From contig JBHGNT010000004.1 of NCBI GenBank assembly GCA_043228905.1, positions 24,552,001 through 24,616,000 on the forward strand: a DNA stretch of 64,000 nt, read 5' to 3'. Positions 29,780 to 41,752 of the stretch are shown here, one piece after another. Each line of letters starts with the position of its first letter. Within the stretch, counting starts at the first letter, position 1. Source of the stretch: Azolla caroliniana. Lineage: Eukaryota; Polypodiophyta. The translations under genes were made by a program, and so were the position numbers. The notes beneath the pieces were generated by a model. The model saw nothing but the letters and a program-made list of their open reading frames with translations. It made no database searches and was not told the DNA's origin.

Positions 29780-31633
29780 TCACCCGAACCATTGTCGACA
29801 TCCGATCCACCATAGTCTTCGTTCGCTTTTTGCATGGCCCGCTTGGTCCTTGTCATCCGCGGTAGTATCTTTTCTTGCCCTCTTTCTTTTCTTCATCAAT
29901 CTCGACGTCTTTTCGGATTTTCGGTTTAGTCGGATTAGCTTACTTCCGATTCGGTCTCGTCGGATCGTCTTTCGTTTAGTTCGGCTTCCTTTCCGATTTG
30001 TATTCGGTCGATCCGGACTCGGTTGATCGGTTTTTACCGATTCAGTGCTCTTTCGGGTCGGTTTCTTTTCTTTTCTTTTCGTCCGGATTTGCTTTCTTTT
30101 CTTCGTTTTCACCTGCCTTGTCCGGTTCGACTTTCGGCACTTCTTTCCGTTGTTCGCTACGTAGGTCCTCCGATATGTGCTCGTTGTTTGGTCCTCGTGT
30201 GGTTGTAATGCATGCTTCTTTTCTCGCCGTAGCGCGTGCTTCTTTATTCGCCATAACACGCGTTTCTTTATTCGCCGTAGAGCGTGCTCTGTATTACGCG
30301 CTTCTCCCGTCGTAGACCCGACCTCCGCATTGTCGCACTTTCTTTTAGATTGGAATTTCGGATGGATCATTTTCCATCCGAACCGACTTCCGACTTTACC
30401 TTCCTCGCCGCCATCTCCCGTCTCTCCGGTCTCACGTTGGTTCTCGGACACAACCGCCGAAGTCTCTAGATATTGTTGGCATGAATCCTCGGTATTACCT
30501 TCTTTCGTAGTTTCACCCTTAGCATTCTTCTCGGCTATCTCTTCATCGTATTCGTCGGCTTCGACATTCGTTTTCTCTCCGCCACCTTCCGTCTCTTCGG
30601 TCTCACGTTGCCTTTCGATCGCAACCGCCGGAGTCTCTGGAATCAGTGGTGGGGAAGTCTCGATATGGCAATCCGCCATTGATTCGTCCATAGCCACCTC
30701 CGATTCGATTTCGTCTTTTGTGGCTACCTCCTTAATCACATCCGCTTCACACTCTTTATCTGCATCAATTATGCAAACATCTATTATGCTTACCCCTTTT
30801 TGACCCGATGTCTCGGACACTTGTATCCCGAAATTTCCTTCTACACTTGAATTATCGGCCTTATCCTTCGCCATCGTTCTTTCACAAGACGAGTGGGTGT
30901 CTTGTTCCACTCTTTCTCCCGTGGTACCATCATGTTGTATTTCGGCCTTCATATTGGCTTCATCGTTTTTCCTCAATCGACCATCCTTCATGGGCCATGT
31001 CGTTGTTGACGAGATTCTCAGCTTCCTTTCATCATGTCTTCGGCATACCCTTTCGACTTTAGCCCAATCCTCGGTAAGACCATTCGTACCGTCATCATCT
31101 TCGAGTTCGATCCCAATGTCCATCCTTTCTTTCCGATCGATCGATCTTACGAACATTAAGACTTTATCTTCTCCCACCAATCGTTGTTCCCGCTCCGAGA
31201 GTCGAGCAAGACGATGCTCGAACTCTAGGAATGCTTGTGTTGCACTTCGGTGGGTCTTCTCCGATGCCACCCATTCGTCGAATTTTCGCCGATCTTGTCC
31301 CTTTGATCTCTTGTAATCATATGACTCTCGTAAAGCTTCTTCGAATGACCCCCATGTCGAGTTTTGTTGCCGTATCTTGTGGATTCTCTCTTGTAGCTCA
31401 TCCGTGGCCACCCGATTGAAGGATGTCACTTGCAATCCTTCCGGTATCCCACATCGTATCATCTCCGCCTTGTAGTCACGTAGATAGCGTGACACATCGT
31501 TTCCGTTGAATTGTCCGTTTCGTTGTACGAGCCGCTTTACTGCCCCCGTGATCTCCGACATCACTCGTTGTTCTTGTAGCATCCGCTCGAACATCATCAT
31601 CATCATGTTCATCGCCTCTTGTTGATTCTCCAT
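29780..31633 (-). CDS. Gag-like protein of the non-autonomous element
   Basis: 617 residues, ATG at 31633, about 40 bp after the LTR. Residues 1-200 are collinear with the Gag of gypsy 4 (shared FERMLQEQR, RNGQFNG, DVSRYLRDYKAEM, FNRVATD). No zinc knuckle CxxCxxxHxxxxC and no protease motif are present. Residues about 240-420 are acidic and threonine-rich; residues about 440-600 are extremely Lys/Arg-rich (KTKKRKQIRTKRKEKK), which could substitute for zinc-knuckle RNA binding. The frame is fully open, consistent with recent insertion and possible selection on Gag. Likely role: particle protein or in cis RNA packaging; inference only. Confidence 0.85.
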   Translation of the reverse strand: MENQQEAMNMMMMMFERMLQEQRVMSEITGAVKRLVQRNGQFNGNDVSRYLRDYKAEMIRCGIPEGLQVTSFNRVATDELQERIHKIRQQNSTWGSFEEALRESYDYKRSKGQDRRKFDEWVASEKTHRSATQAFLEFEHRLARLSEREQRLVGEDKVLMFVRSIDRKERMDIGIELEDDDGTNGLTEDWAKVERVCRRHDERKLRISSTTTWPMKDGRLRKNDEANMKAEIQHDGTTGERVEQDTHSSCERTMAKDKADNSSVEGNFGIQVSETSGQKGVSIIDVCIIDADKECEADVIKEVATKDEIESEVAMDESMADCHIETSPPLIPETPAVAIERQRETEETEGGGEKTNVEADEYDEEIAEKNAKGETTKEGNTEDSCQQYLETSAVVSENQRETGETGDGGEEGKVGSRFGWKMIHPKFQSKRKCDNAEVGSTTGEARNTEHALRRIKKRVLWRIKKHALRREKKHALQPHEDQTTSTYRRTYVANNGKKCRKSNRTRQVKTKKRKQIRTKRKEKKPTRKSTESVKTDQPSPDRPNTNRKGSRTKRKTIRRDRIGSKLIRLNRKSEKTSRLMKKRKRARKDTTADDKDQAGHAKSERRLWWIGCRQWFG

Positions 31634-32392
31634 CTCCTTGCCACCCGCCTTCGCGTCGGGTTCACCAACTGTGTCGTGCCTTTCGGCGCCAGATCGTTGC
31701 GTGAGTCGGGTGGGAACCGCTGGGGTTTTGGACTAGGAAGAGGAGAGTTTTAAGGCTAATAAGAATATAAATATGTTGTAAGAAAGAGTTATAGCAAACT
31801 CGTGAATCCCACGAGTGTATAGATTAATCAATATGAATATAAGAATATAAACTTCGGTTGAAAGAGAATGATATAGAATTCTCGTGAATCCCACGAGTAT
31901 AGTTTATTAATTGGTGTTTTTTAGAAACATATCCAGTTTCCAAATATTTTTCACACACAATTACATTGTGCTCCCCATCCTTATGTAGTGATGAGGAAGT
32001 CTTAGTAATCCATGCTTTTTCTCTAACTATAGACCCCATGCTTTTCCTATAGATAGACTATATGCTTTATCTAAAGTGATCATGCTTTTTCTAACTTGTG
32101 CGTTTTTTATCATGCACGCTAGATGTGTATGTGTAGCTTTTTCTTTTGTTATGCGTTTTTCTAATGTTTATCCTAGCGTGAATTTACCTTTCTATGTGGG
32201 ACATCTATGCTTTAACACTAATGAAATGCTAGTGTAATGGTAAGACATTACATTATTAACATGGAGATGCAAGGTTCGAATCTTGCCCTATGCATGTTCC
32301 ATTTATTTTGCTATTTTCTTCTATTTCTTCATTTTTTATTGAATCTAATACTATATACGTTTTTCACGTAGTGTACAAAATACACTATGACA

Positions 32393-33640
32393 GCGTTCAT
32401 ATTAGAGAACTTGGAATTTGAGGGTTTGTTAGTTTACTTCTATTATTCTACTTCTTACTCAAGATATTTTAGGGCTTGGATTCCTTCAACAATGACTTCT
32501 TCGGCATCTCGGTGGTAGTCAACTCGGTAGCCGGTGGCGTAAGGGAGGTTGTAGTGGCACGAGAGCTACTCCGAATCGAGGCAACATAGCCTTTGAAAGT
32601 AGTGAGACTCGGAGCCCACTGGACTCACCTTCGCCGGTTTATTTTAGCACCTTTGATTGATTTATAACCGATTATTGTAATAACCACCGAAATCGTGGTA
32701 TCAAGCCTAGCAATTGTAGAAAGAAAAGAAAAAACCCTCATTTATATCAAAACTTATGTATATTTCCCCATGTCTTTGACTTAATCTCCCACTTCCTCAC
32801 TACTTTTGTCTCCCCAATCCAAGGCCTCGGTGGTCCCGTTCAAGCGACACACGCACGCGAAAATGTTGCGACATTGGTGACCCCAACGTGAAATCCAAGG
32901 CCTCGGTGGTCCCGTTCAAGCGACACACGCATGTGAAAATGTTGCGACATTGGTGACCCCGACGTGAAAGAGCGATAGGGGAGGACGGACACAGATGAAG
33001 AAGATTGCATGGAGATGATGTTGAAGACGATGGTGGATTTCACGAGGGCAAGGCACAACGAAGAAGGAAAAAAAAACAAAAAAACAAAGGTTGACAACCT
33101 TTGGCCCCGCCACATCACTTTTTTCTTTGGCACATGCCGGAGGATGTGTGGTTTGGTGGGGGTGGATGTCATAGTGTGGCGTGTGCACTGTGAGAAAAAG
33201 CGAGGTTCCACGCACATCGCATGAAATAATGTAGAAAAAACTATGAAAGAAAACAAATAATAAGTAACTTGTAGTAGCTTTGTGGTTAAGGCTTAGAAGT
33301 ATATGTAGAGAGGTATAGAGTGTGAGTCTCTCTTCCTACAAATCAAGGAGGATTTTGCTCCCCTTCCATTTTTGTGATAAAAAAATAAAACAATAAAAGC
33401 ATGCAATGTAAAAATAGACGCCTCTTTCCTATATAAGAGGGGAGGAATAGGACTTATTATGGGGTCACCCATTTTGGCTTAGGGGTGTACCACTAGGGTT
33501 TCATCTTCTTCTCCTCTTCTTCTAGGGTTAGGGTTTTGTAGCCTCCCTTTCTCCTTATCCCTTTCTCATTCATCTTTTCTTCTTGGATTAGGGTTTTATA
33601 GCCTCCCTTTCTCCTTATCCCTTTCTCTTTCATCTTTTCT
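32393..33640 (+). mobile_element. TRIM-like element X: 5' LTR tail, short interior, 3' LTR start
   Basis: 32393-32949 is the downstream part of an LTR ending GTTGCGACA, directly followed by primer-binding-like TTGGTGACCCCGACGTG (32950). A 76-bp tandem duplication (32818-32893, 32894-32969) repeats the LTR end and the primer site. Only about 200 bp later a polypurine tract (GGTTTGGTGGGGGTGGA, to 33167) precedes TGTCATAGTGTGG at 33168, the start of the 3' LTR, with a tRNA-like module (A-box at 33274) and TATATAAG at 33432. No coding capacity, as in terminal-repeat retrotransposons in miniature. The gag-only element is inserted in or beside its 5' LTR. Confidence 0.65.
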
Positions 33641-34430
33641 TCCAGCAACGGGTTAGAATTTCTAGGCTTGACATCACGATTAAGGTAGTTTTTACAACAA
33701 TCATTATGAAATAATCAAAGACTAAAATAATCTAGCGAAGGTGAGTCTAGTGGGCTCCGTGCTCCACTACTTCCGACGGCTATGTTGCCTTGATTCGGAG
33801 TAGCCCTCTTGCCACGACAACCTCCCTTCTGCAATTGGCCACTGAGTTGACCACCACCGAGATACCAAAAATGCCACTGTTTAAGAAATCCAAACCCTAA
33901 AATCTCGAGTAAGAAGTATAATAGGAGCAAAACTCACAAACCCTAAAATCATACATCCTCTAATATGTTGAGGAGAAAAGAAGAAAAGTAGAACCTCTCA
34001 AACCCTAACCCTAGAAAAAAAAGGAGGAGAAAGGGATAAGGAGAAAGGGAGGCTACAAAACCCTAACCCAAGAAGAATATGAGAAGATGAAAACCTATTG
34101 GTACACCCCTAAGGCAAAATGGGCGACCTTCGAATAAGCCTTTTTCGTCCCCTCTTATAGAGGAAAGAGGAGTCTATTTTTACATTGCATGCTTTTATTT
34201 ATTTATTTATTTATCACAAAAATTGAAGGGGAGCATAATCCTCCTTTATTTGTAGGGAGAGAGACTCGAACTATACACCTCTCTACATATACTTCTAAGC
34301 CTTAACAACTAAGCTACTACAAGTTACTTATTGTTTATTGTTTTTTATAGTTTTTTCTACATTATTTTATATGATGTGCGTGGAACCTAGCTTTTTCTCA
34401 CAGTGCACATGCCACACCACGACAATGTGG
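33641..34430 (-). repeat. Inverted copy of LTR X
   Basis: 33990-34430 is the reverse complement of 33168-33600 (GTGCACTGTGAGAAAAAGC, the tRNA-like module, the AGAGG/TATA stretch, AGGGTTTTGTAGCCTCCC), and 33650-33935 is the reverse complement of about 32440-32740. The two LTR X copies therefore lie tail to tail, with arms of about 440 bp and a spacer of about 390 bp. Confidence 0.8.
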
Positions 34431-35095
34431 TCCACGTGAAACGTGAACTTCACCCGAAAATGGAAGGGGAGCAAAATCTTCCTGTATTTGTAGGGAGAGA
34501 GACTCGAACTGTACACCTCTCTACATATACTTCTAAGCCTCAACAACTAAGCTACTACAAGTTACTTATTGTTTATTTCATACAATGTGCGTGGAACCTC
34601 GCTTTTTCTCACAGTGCACATGCCACACCACGATAGCGTGGTCCACGTGAAACGTGAACTTCACCCGAAAATGGAAGGGGATTTTACATTATTTCATACG
34701 ATGTGCGTGGAACCTCGCTTTTTCTCACAGTGCACATGCCACACCATGACAGGGTGGTCCACGTGAAACATGAACTTCACCCGAAAATGGAAGGGGAGCA
34801 AAATCCTCCTTTATTTGTAGGGAGGGAGACTCGAACTGTACACCTCTCTACATATACTTCTAAGCCTTAACAACTAAGCTACTACAAGTTACTTATTGTT
34901 TATTGTTTTTTATAGTTTTTTCGACATTATTTCATATGATGTGTGTGGACCCTCGCTTTTTCTCACAATGCACACGCCACACCATGACAGCGTGGTCCAC
35001 ATGAAACGTGAATCTTCACCCGGAACTTGGTTATGCTAAAAATAAGACCCAGGGCCTCACGTTCTGTTGTTGAGTAGTTGCGTTCGGCCTAGGAA
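34431..35095 (-). repeat. Partial tandem copies of the LTR X start
   Basis: Three further partial copies of the LTR X 5' end follow the inverted copy. The boundary motif CACACCA(C/T)GA(C/T)AGCGTGG-type occurs near 34411, 34626, 34740 and 34978. Two of the copies contain the tRNA-like module (minus-strand B-box GTTCGAGTCTCTC near 34500 and 34826). Each boundary is followed by the same flank (CACGTGAAACGTGAACTTCACC), so the array grew by duplication of an LTR-plus-flank unit. The last flank joins gypsy 3 at about 35096. Confidence 0.75.
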
Positions 35096-36908
35096 AGACG
35101 ACGACTTGCGTAGAATATTGGTCGGAACCAACAGGGTTTAGACAATTGCTGCATCAAGACGCTGCGGATCACAATATCTAAGGCATCCATGCACGAATAC
35201 ATGGAACGACTTGTCCCAACGTGGTAGTTGCAGTATAGGGGCATGGGAAATGAGTATTTTGAGGGTGTTAAAGGCCTCTTGTCCGGTTGCAGTCTAGTGG
35301 AATGGCATACGGTGGATGGTTGCATGGAGAGGGCTTGCAAAATCAGCAAGGTAGCGCAAGACCCTACTGTGCCAACACACTTGTCCAAGTAAGTACATGA
35401 GTCCCTTTGTGTTGGTCGGAGGTGGGGCCGCAAGGATTGCATGGACTTTACTTGGGTCGATTGTGATGTCCTACTAGGTAATGATCTGCCCAACCAACAT
35501 CCGCTGGATACCGCAAACACACACTTCAAGGGGATAAGGCGGAACCGGCTGTTGCGATAATGTTGGAGGCATTTATCGAGATGTGCAAGGTGCTCGCCTT
35601 TGGAACCGAAGACCGCGAAGTCATCTAGGAATACCTGCATAAACCCAGGTATGTATTCCTTGAAGATCTCCATTATAATACGTTAAAACGTAGCGGGAAC
35701 AATCTTGAGCCCAAACATCATGACCACGATGACATACCCCCCCCCCCCCAATCTATGACAAAGGTTGTTTTTTCTTTGTCCTCTGGGGCCATGCGAACTT
35801 GGTTATAGCAGCTCAATCCGTCCCAAAATTGTAGAGTTCATGGCCCGCAACTGTGTCGAGAATGGAGTTCGTGTAGGGGAGCAGGAAAGCATCGGTGATC
35901 GTATTTGCATTCAACTTCCTATAATCGACACAGACTCAGATTTTCCCATTCTTCTTCATGACGACTACGATTGGGCTATGCCATGTGGCTATCTTAGCCG
36001 GCCGAATGAACCCCGCACCGAGAAGTTTGTTGATTTCTTCCTTGACCTTTTCGGCGTAATTAGGGTTCATTCTATATTGGCGTTGCTGGATGGGGTTTGC
36101 ATCGCCTTTCAAAGTAATTTTGTGGTGATAAAATTGTGGGTTGAGCCTTGGCATGTAAGTGTGCTACTATATGAAAACATCCTTGTACGACCGTAATAGA
36201 CACTCCACTTGCATTCAAACGGAATCGGGAAGATGCTTTACTACTAGGACTATGCGGGGTGTGCCCTCCGTTCCTATGTTCAGCTCCTCTAGCTCAGTTG
36301 CTTGAACCCTTTGTGATAGTGTTGAGGTCACATTCCAGGTTTGTGGAGGCCTGGTCAAGCTCGGCTAATGCTTGCAGTGAAGGAGAGGGTAACCATTCCG
36401 CATTTAGGGCGGACACAACAGTTGACTCAAACAGTTTTGCATGTTGGTCAAGAATGTGGAGTACGTACTATCTTGAACAATGGTACAAAATCGGAAATTT
36501 CCTCTTGATACACGTCGACGTCCTCTTCTGTCATGCCGTCAAGCATGTTGACTGTTTCGCCACACACTGTAGTGACTGCCTGCGGTGGTGTAGGAGTTGC
36601 GGTCGTGTTGACGCGGGTTTTATGGCCATTTTAGCGGATCGTGAGCCGATTATTCGGCCAGTCCTGCTTGATCTGGGTTGCGCGAAGCCATGGTCGTCCA
36701 AGGAGGAGAGGATATCGACCGTTATCGACCACTACGGAGATTTGGAATGTTTTGTGCCAACGGCTTCACTACACTAGTATCTGCCATGCGGAGATGCAAT
36801 GGGCAATGGGCCCAATCCGAGATGCTGAGGTCACAGCAAGTGGCCTCGCTGATCAGGTTGACTCACGACCTGTCGTCGATGAGAACCCCTTGCACATGTT
36901 GGCCGTTT
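35096..36908 (-). pseudogene. Gypsy 3 reverse transcriptase region, left part
   Basis: Minus-strand: 36154-35936 gives RT N-terminal motifs (PIQQRQYRMNPNYAEKVKEE, GFIRPAKIATWHSPIVVV, KKNGK), then 35673-35089 gives the catalytic FLDDFAVFG with HLAHLDKCLQHYR and a decayed RNase H approach. Several frameshifts separate these pieces, and an 11-bp C run lies near 35740. 36160-36908 is the upstream, probably protease-region, remnant with no clear motif. It continues at 42064 on the other side of copia 1. Confidence 0.82.
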
Positions 36909-37056
36909 TGATAGTAAGAAAAGGCCAAATATGTTATTTCTTACTATTTACGCATAAGTATAAAAACTAATAGAAATGAGGGTTTCTTGTGCCCCCCCAA
37001 AAAGTTGTTGTGTGTTCTTTTTCCCTCTGTCTGTGTGCTGTTCGACATTTTCTCTA

Positions 37057-37605
37057 CAGGTAAGGCAAAACAGCAGCTCGTCCGTCTCCATCGTTCTTCT
37101 CCAACAGTGGTATCAGAGCTTGGACCTCGTGAGACTGTGTGTGGCAGCAAGCATCCGACCTTTCTGCGTTTCCCCCCTCTGCACATGCTATTTTTTCAAG
37201 ACCTCGATAGAGGTAATATCTAGTACGCTTCTCGTCTGAACATTTCCTTTTTTTGTGTGCCAATCTTTTGGGAAAAAAGAGTAGACCTTTGGTGAAAGCT
37301 AGAAACAGAGAAGACTCACTGTTTCTAGCATACAAAGTGAGAAGTTACAAATAAAAGAACTTGTATTTGGTTTTCCCGATGCTTGCTCACTTGATGTCAC
37401 TTGATGTGAGTTTTTCTTTTGACGTTGAAGTTACGTCCTAGTTGCAGTCCTTTTGCCTTGGCTGATATAAGAGAGAGGTGTTGTCCTCAATCGAACACAA
37501 ATACCTACCCTAGAACACGGTTTGAGTCTAGGTAGTGAGTAGTGTCTCAACTATTGTTAGTTGCTTATATTTGGGATTGACCAAGTTTATTTACCTAGCA
37601 TCCAA
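37057..37605 (+). promoter_or_regulatory. Copia 1 leader with splice-donor-like site
   Basis: The 5' LTR contains CAGGTAAGG at 37057-37065, a near-consensus plant splice donor, also kept in the 3' LTR (42016). A 500-nt leader with several short upstream ATGs separates the primer site from the Gag ATG at 37606. A pyrimidine-rich acceptor-like TTTTTTCAAG ends near 37201. Splicing of the leader is possible but unproven. Confidence 0.35.
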
Positions 37606-40600
37606 ATGGCTGCCTCTGAAATGTCTGAGGTTTCAAGTACCTCACGTGGTGGTTCGTTCAATTCCCATAGAAATCACTCTATGGGTGGAAAAGACCACCT
37701 TGAGATCCGTAAATTTGACGGATCCAACTTTGCCCTGTGGAAGAATCAGATGAGAGATGTCCTGATTCAAAGAAGGCAATTAAGAGCTATAAGTGGTGAA
37801 GCCAAGAGACCCCAGGGCATGACCAAGGACGATTGGGAAGAGCTCGATCTCTTGGCAATGTCTACCATAAGACTGCACCTGGCTGACAACGTGTATTTCA
37901 CGGTCTTGGACTGTGACTCAGCTGAAAAGCTATGGACTAAACTATCCAGTACATACGAAAAAGAGACCGCATCAAACAAAGTTTATCTAATGAGAAAACT
38001 TTATGATCTTCGAATGAAGGACAATGACAGTGTCGCTTCTCATTTGAATGATTTTGATGCATTATGGTCACAATTACTGGCTCAGAAAATGATTTTTGAT
38101 GATGAGTTGAAATGTGTATTTTTGTTATGCACTTTGCCTAGCTCATGGAACACTTTTTGCACCGCTATTAGTGCAAGTGCACCAAATGGGAAATTAGTCT
38201 ATAATGACATATGTGGAGCTCTTTTGGGTGAAGAAATTCGTAGAAAATCTGTGATTGCATCACACAATGGAGATGCATATAATGTTTCTGATGTTGGTCC
38301 TCGCAAGAACCAACAACGTGGTAGGAGCCAAACAAGAAATAGTAGTGGAAATGATAGAGGTAGAAGCAAATCTAGGAAGAAAAATATGGAATGTTATTAC
38401 TGTCATAAAAAGGGACACCTTAAGAAAGATTGTTATGCCCTAAAAAATAAGGAGAAAGATAATGCTAGAGGGCATGGTAGACAATCTAGTGGTCCTTCTT
38501 CCTCGGTGGAAATAGAGGAAGTAAATGCAACATGTGATGAGACAGACATCTTGGTCCTAGATGATGTTAGCACACATGCTGGGGTGAACACGGTTTTTTC
38601 CCCATCACATACGTGGTTGTTGGACTCCGGTGCATCGTTTCATGTGACTCCACATAGAGAGTGGTTCACATGTTATGAAGCCAAGTCACTTGGGAAAGTT
38701 CGACTTGGAGACTCACATCAGTGTGATGTGATTGGCATTGGAAATATCTCAATGCATTTTAGTGATGGTTCTCATTTGACCATTAAAGATGTACGCCACG
38801 TTCCTCAACTAACTCGTAGTTTGATTTCCGTTGGTCAGCTTGATGACAACGGATATAAGGTGATGTTTGCCTCTCAATCCTTTCGTATAACGAAAGGAAA
38901 TATTATTGTCGCGAAAGGGAACAAAGTTGGTTCCCTCTACCCTTTATTTGTTAATCAAAAGGAACACTTGTTGGCTGTCACAGAACAGCCAATGACGAGC
39001 ATTTGGCATGGTCGTTTAGGCCACATGTCAAGAAATGGCATGGAAATCCTATCTCGTTATGGCCACTTACCTAAGTTGTCATTCTCTGATTTTGCCTTAT
39101 GTGAGCATTGTCAGCATGGTAAGCAAACAAGAAGTGCACATAAGACCAGTGTTAACTCATCCACTAAACCATTGGATCTTGTCCACACGGATGTTTGTGG
39201 ACCTATGCCCACAAGATCTTTGGGCGGTGCACTATATTTTGTTACTTTCATTGATGATGCCACTAGGAAAGTTTGGGCTTATCCAATTAAGGGAAAGGAT
39301 GATGTATACCCCACTTTCAGAAAATGGCTTAGTTCGGTTGAGCTGGAAAAGGACATAAAGCTTAAGGCCTTACGTTCAGACAATGGAGGTGAGTATACCT
39401 CTCATGAATTTGATGACTTTTGCAAGTCTAGAGGCATTCGGAGAGAGTTTACAGCTCCCTACACCCCTGTCCAAAATGGTGTGGCTGAGAGGATGAACAG
39501 AACCATCCAGGACAGAGTTCTCTATGCTACACCATGCAAACCTCTCGCAAGGTTTTTGGGCAGAAGCTGTTTTAACAGCAGTCCATGTGATTAACCTATC
39601 ACCGAACACAACCATAGGCCTAAAAGTGGCACAAGAGTTGTGGACAGGCAAGACACCTCATTATGCTCATCTTAGAGTTTTTGGATGCGAAGCATATGTA
39701 CACATTCCAAAAACCTTAAGAAAGAAATTAGACTATAAATGCAGAAAATGTATATTTCTTGGTTGCGGAATTGACGGGCAGTTTGGATATCGCTTATGGG
39801 ATCCTGACACACGTACTGTGGTCAGAAGTAGTGATGTTGTTTTTTATGAGAACAAAATGCATAAACAGACCGTGAAGGAGGTAGAAGTGAGGAAGGTTGC
39901 ATTTAAAGATAGTATGCCTTTTGTTGATGTAAAACAGAAAAATCTCACTGATGTAGATGCTTCTACATGTGGGCAGTCACAAAAACCTGTTATTGGTCAG
40001 GATGAAGATGCCGAAAAAGATTATGCTTAGCACAATGATGTGCAAGATGATGTTTATGCTCATAATGATGATGCTCAGAATGATGTTTCTCATGCACAAC
40101 CTGATGGCACTCAGGTTCAGGATTCATCGAGGAGATCTATGCGTGTCCCCAAGGCACCTAGTAAGTTTTCTGATTATGTAATGCTAACAGATGCCGGTGA
40201 GCCTTCATGTTACAATGAAGCCATATCTGTAAATGACCATGCGAAATGGAAACAGGCCATGCAAAGTGAATTGGACAGCATTTATAAAAATGGTACTTGG
40301 GATTTAGTACCTTTGCCAAAGGACAGGAAAGCATTGCCATGCAAATGGGTATACAAGTATAAGCATACATCTGATAGTGCTTCTCCAAAGTATAAAGCAC
40401 GCTTGGTTGCCAAAGGTTTCAAACAAGAATATGGAATTGATTTTGATGAAACCTTTTCTCCTGTAGTTAAGATGACTACATTACGTATGTTGCTTTCATT
40501 GGCTGCAAATCAGAATTTGGAACTTGTCCAAATGGATGTGAAGACTGCCTTCTTGCATGGGGACCTTGATGAGGACATTTATATGGAACAACCAGAAGGT

Positions 40601-41752
40601 TATGAAGTATTGGGAAAAGAACATTTGGTATGTAAACTCAAGAAGAGTCTGTATGGGCTTAAGCAGTCCCCGAGGTTATGGTATCAGAAATTTGATGCTT
40701 TTATGAAGACTCAAGGATATATTAGAAGCAATGAGGATGCATGTCTTTATACAAAAAACTGTTCAGATGAGAGTTTTATCACCTTGATATTATATGTTGA
40801 TGACATGCTTATTGTTGGTAAAAACAAGGATGAGTTATCCTCGTTAAAGAAAAACTTGGGCCAGAACTTTGACATGAAGGATTTGGGAGATTCAAAACAT
40901 ATTCTTGGTATGCGTATCACTCGTGATAGGAGTAAGCGATGCATTTACTTGTCTCAAGCTGAGTACATATCGAAAGTGCTAAAGAGGTTTAATATGGAGA
41001 ATGCAAAGCCGTTGAGCACCCCTTTGCCTACATATGTAAAACTGAGCACATGTGATTGCCCCACATCTGATGAAGACAAGAAATCTATGTCCAAGGTTCC
41101 TTATCAATCCGCAGTCGGGAGTCTTATGTACGCTATGATAGCGACCAGGCCAGACATTGCTTTCGCAGTGGGAGCTGTGAGCAGATTTATGTCAAATCCT
41201 GGTAATAAACATTGGGAGGCAGTTAAACTGATTTTAAGATATCTGTGTGGCACTAAGAATAGGTGTCTATGTTTAGGTGGTGGAAATGTATCCATCATCG
41301 GATATACAGATTCTGATTATGTTGGCTACTCTGACAGCAGAAAATCCACTTCAGGATATATTTTTCAGTTTATGGGAGGTGCGATATCTTGGAGATCTCG
41401 TCTCCAAAAATGTATTGCTCTGTCCACTACAGAAGCAGAGTATGTCGCAGCTAGTGAAGCTTGTAAGGAAGCCGTATGGCTGTCCAGATTAGCTTGTGAC
41501 ATGGGCATATCTAAGCTTGTACCCATACTGTTTTGTGATAGTCAGAGTGCCATTGCATTGGCTAAAAACCCAGTATACCATGCAAAGACCAAGCACATTG
41601 GAGTGAGATATCACTTCATTCGAGAATGCATAGCTGTTGGCTACATCAGTCTTGAGAAAGTTGTTTCTCAAGAAAATGTTGCAGATGCATTGACCAAAGT
41701 TCTACCGCATGAAGCACTAGAGCATTGCTGCCACTTGATGGGGATTACTTAG
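37606..41752 (+). pseudogene. Copia 1 Gag-Pol polyprotein with one frameshift and one stop
   Basis: 37606-39594: Gag (UBN2 type, LEIRKFDGSNFALWKNQM), zinc knuckle CYYCHKKGHLKKDC, protease WLLDSGASFHVT, GAG-pre-integrase WHGRLGHMSRNGM, integrase core (HTDVCGPM, FVTFIDDATRK, LRSDNGGEY, NGVAERMNR). A frameshift near 39520 moves to 39524-40030 (LSQGFWAEAVLTAVHVINLS), which meets an in-frame TAG at 40028. RT and RNase H follow in the same frame (WVYKYKHTSDS, MDVKTAFLHGDLDEDIYMEQ, YVDDMLIVG, STTEAEYVAASEACKEAVWL, HIGVRYHFIREC) to the stop at 41752. Domain order and motifs fit a Tork/TNT1-like copia. The ATG at 37606 was chosen because homology begins there. Confidence 0.95.

Larger units (their letters stand above)
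28891..32392 (-). mobile_element. Complete young gag-only LTR retrotransposon (LARD-like), TSD GCGT
   Basis: 3502 bp bounded by two 721-bp LTRs (28891-29611 and 31672-32392) that differ at one visible base (the A/T near 29509 against 32290). GCGT flanks both ends (28887-28890 and 32393-32396). On the minus strand the 5' LTR is at the right, followed by a primer-binding-like site (TTGGTGAACCCGACG, near 31668-31654); a polypurine tract (GGGTTTGGAGGGGGTGAG) precedes the 3' LTR at 29612. The interior has one 617-codon Gag-like ORF and no protease, RT or integrase, so mobility must come in trans, probably from relatives of gypsy 4 (47-52 kb). Each LTR carries a tRNA-like module. Confidence 0.93.

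Noticed and set aside
29998-31316. Plus-strand ORFs of 100-200 codons in 30-31 kb
   Set aside because: They are shadows antisense to the intact Gag-like ORF at 29780-31633 and share its codon pattern.
35765-36777. Plus-strand ORFs in 35.7-36.8 kb
   Set aside because: Antisense to the gypsy 3 RT remnant, with no domain of their own.
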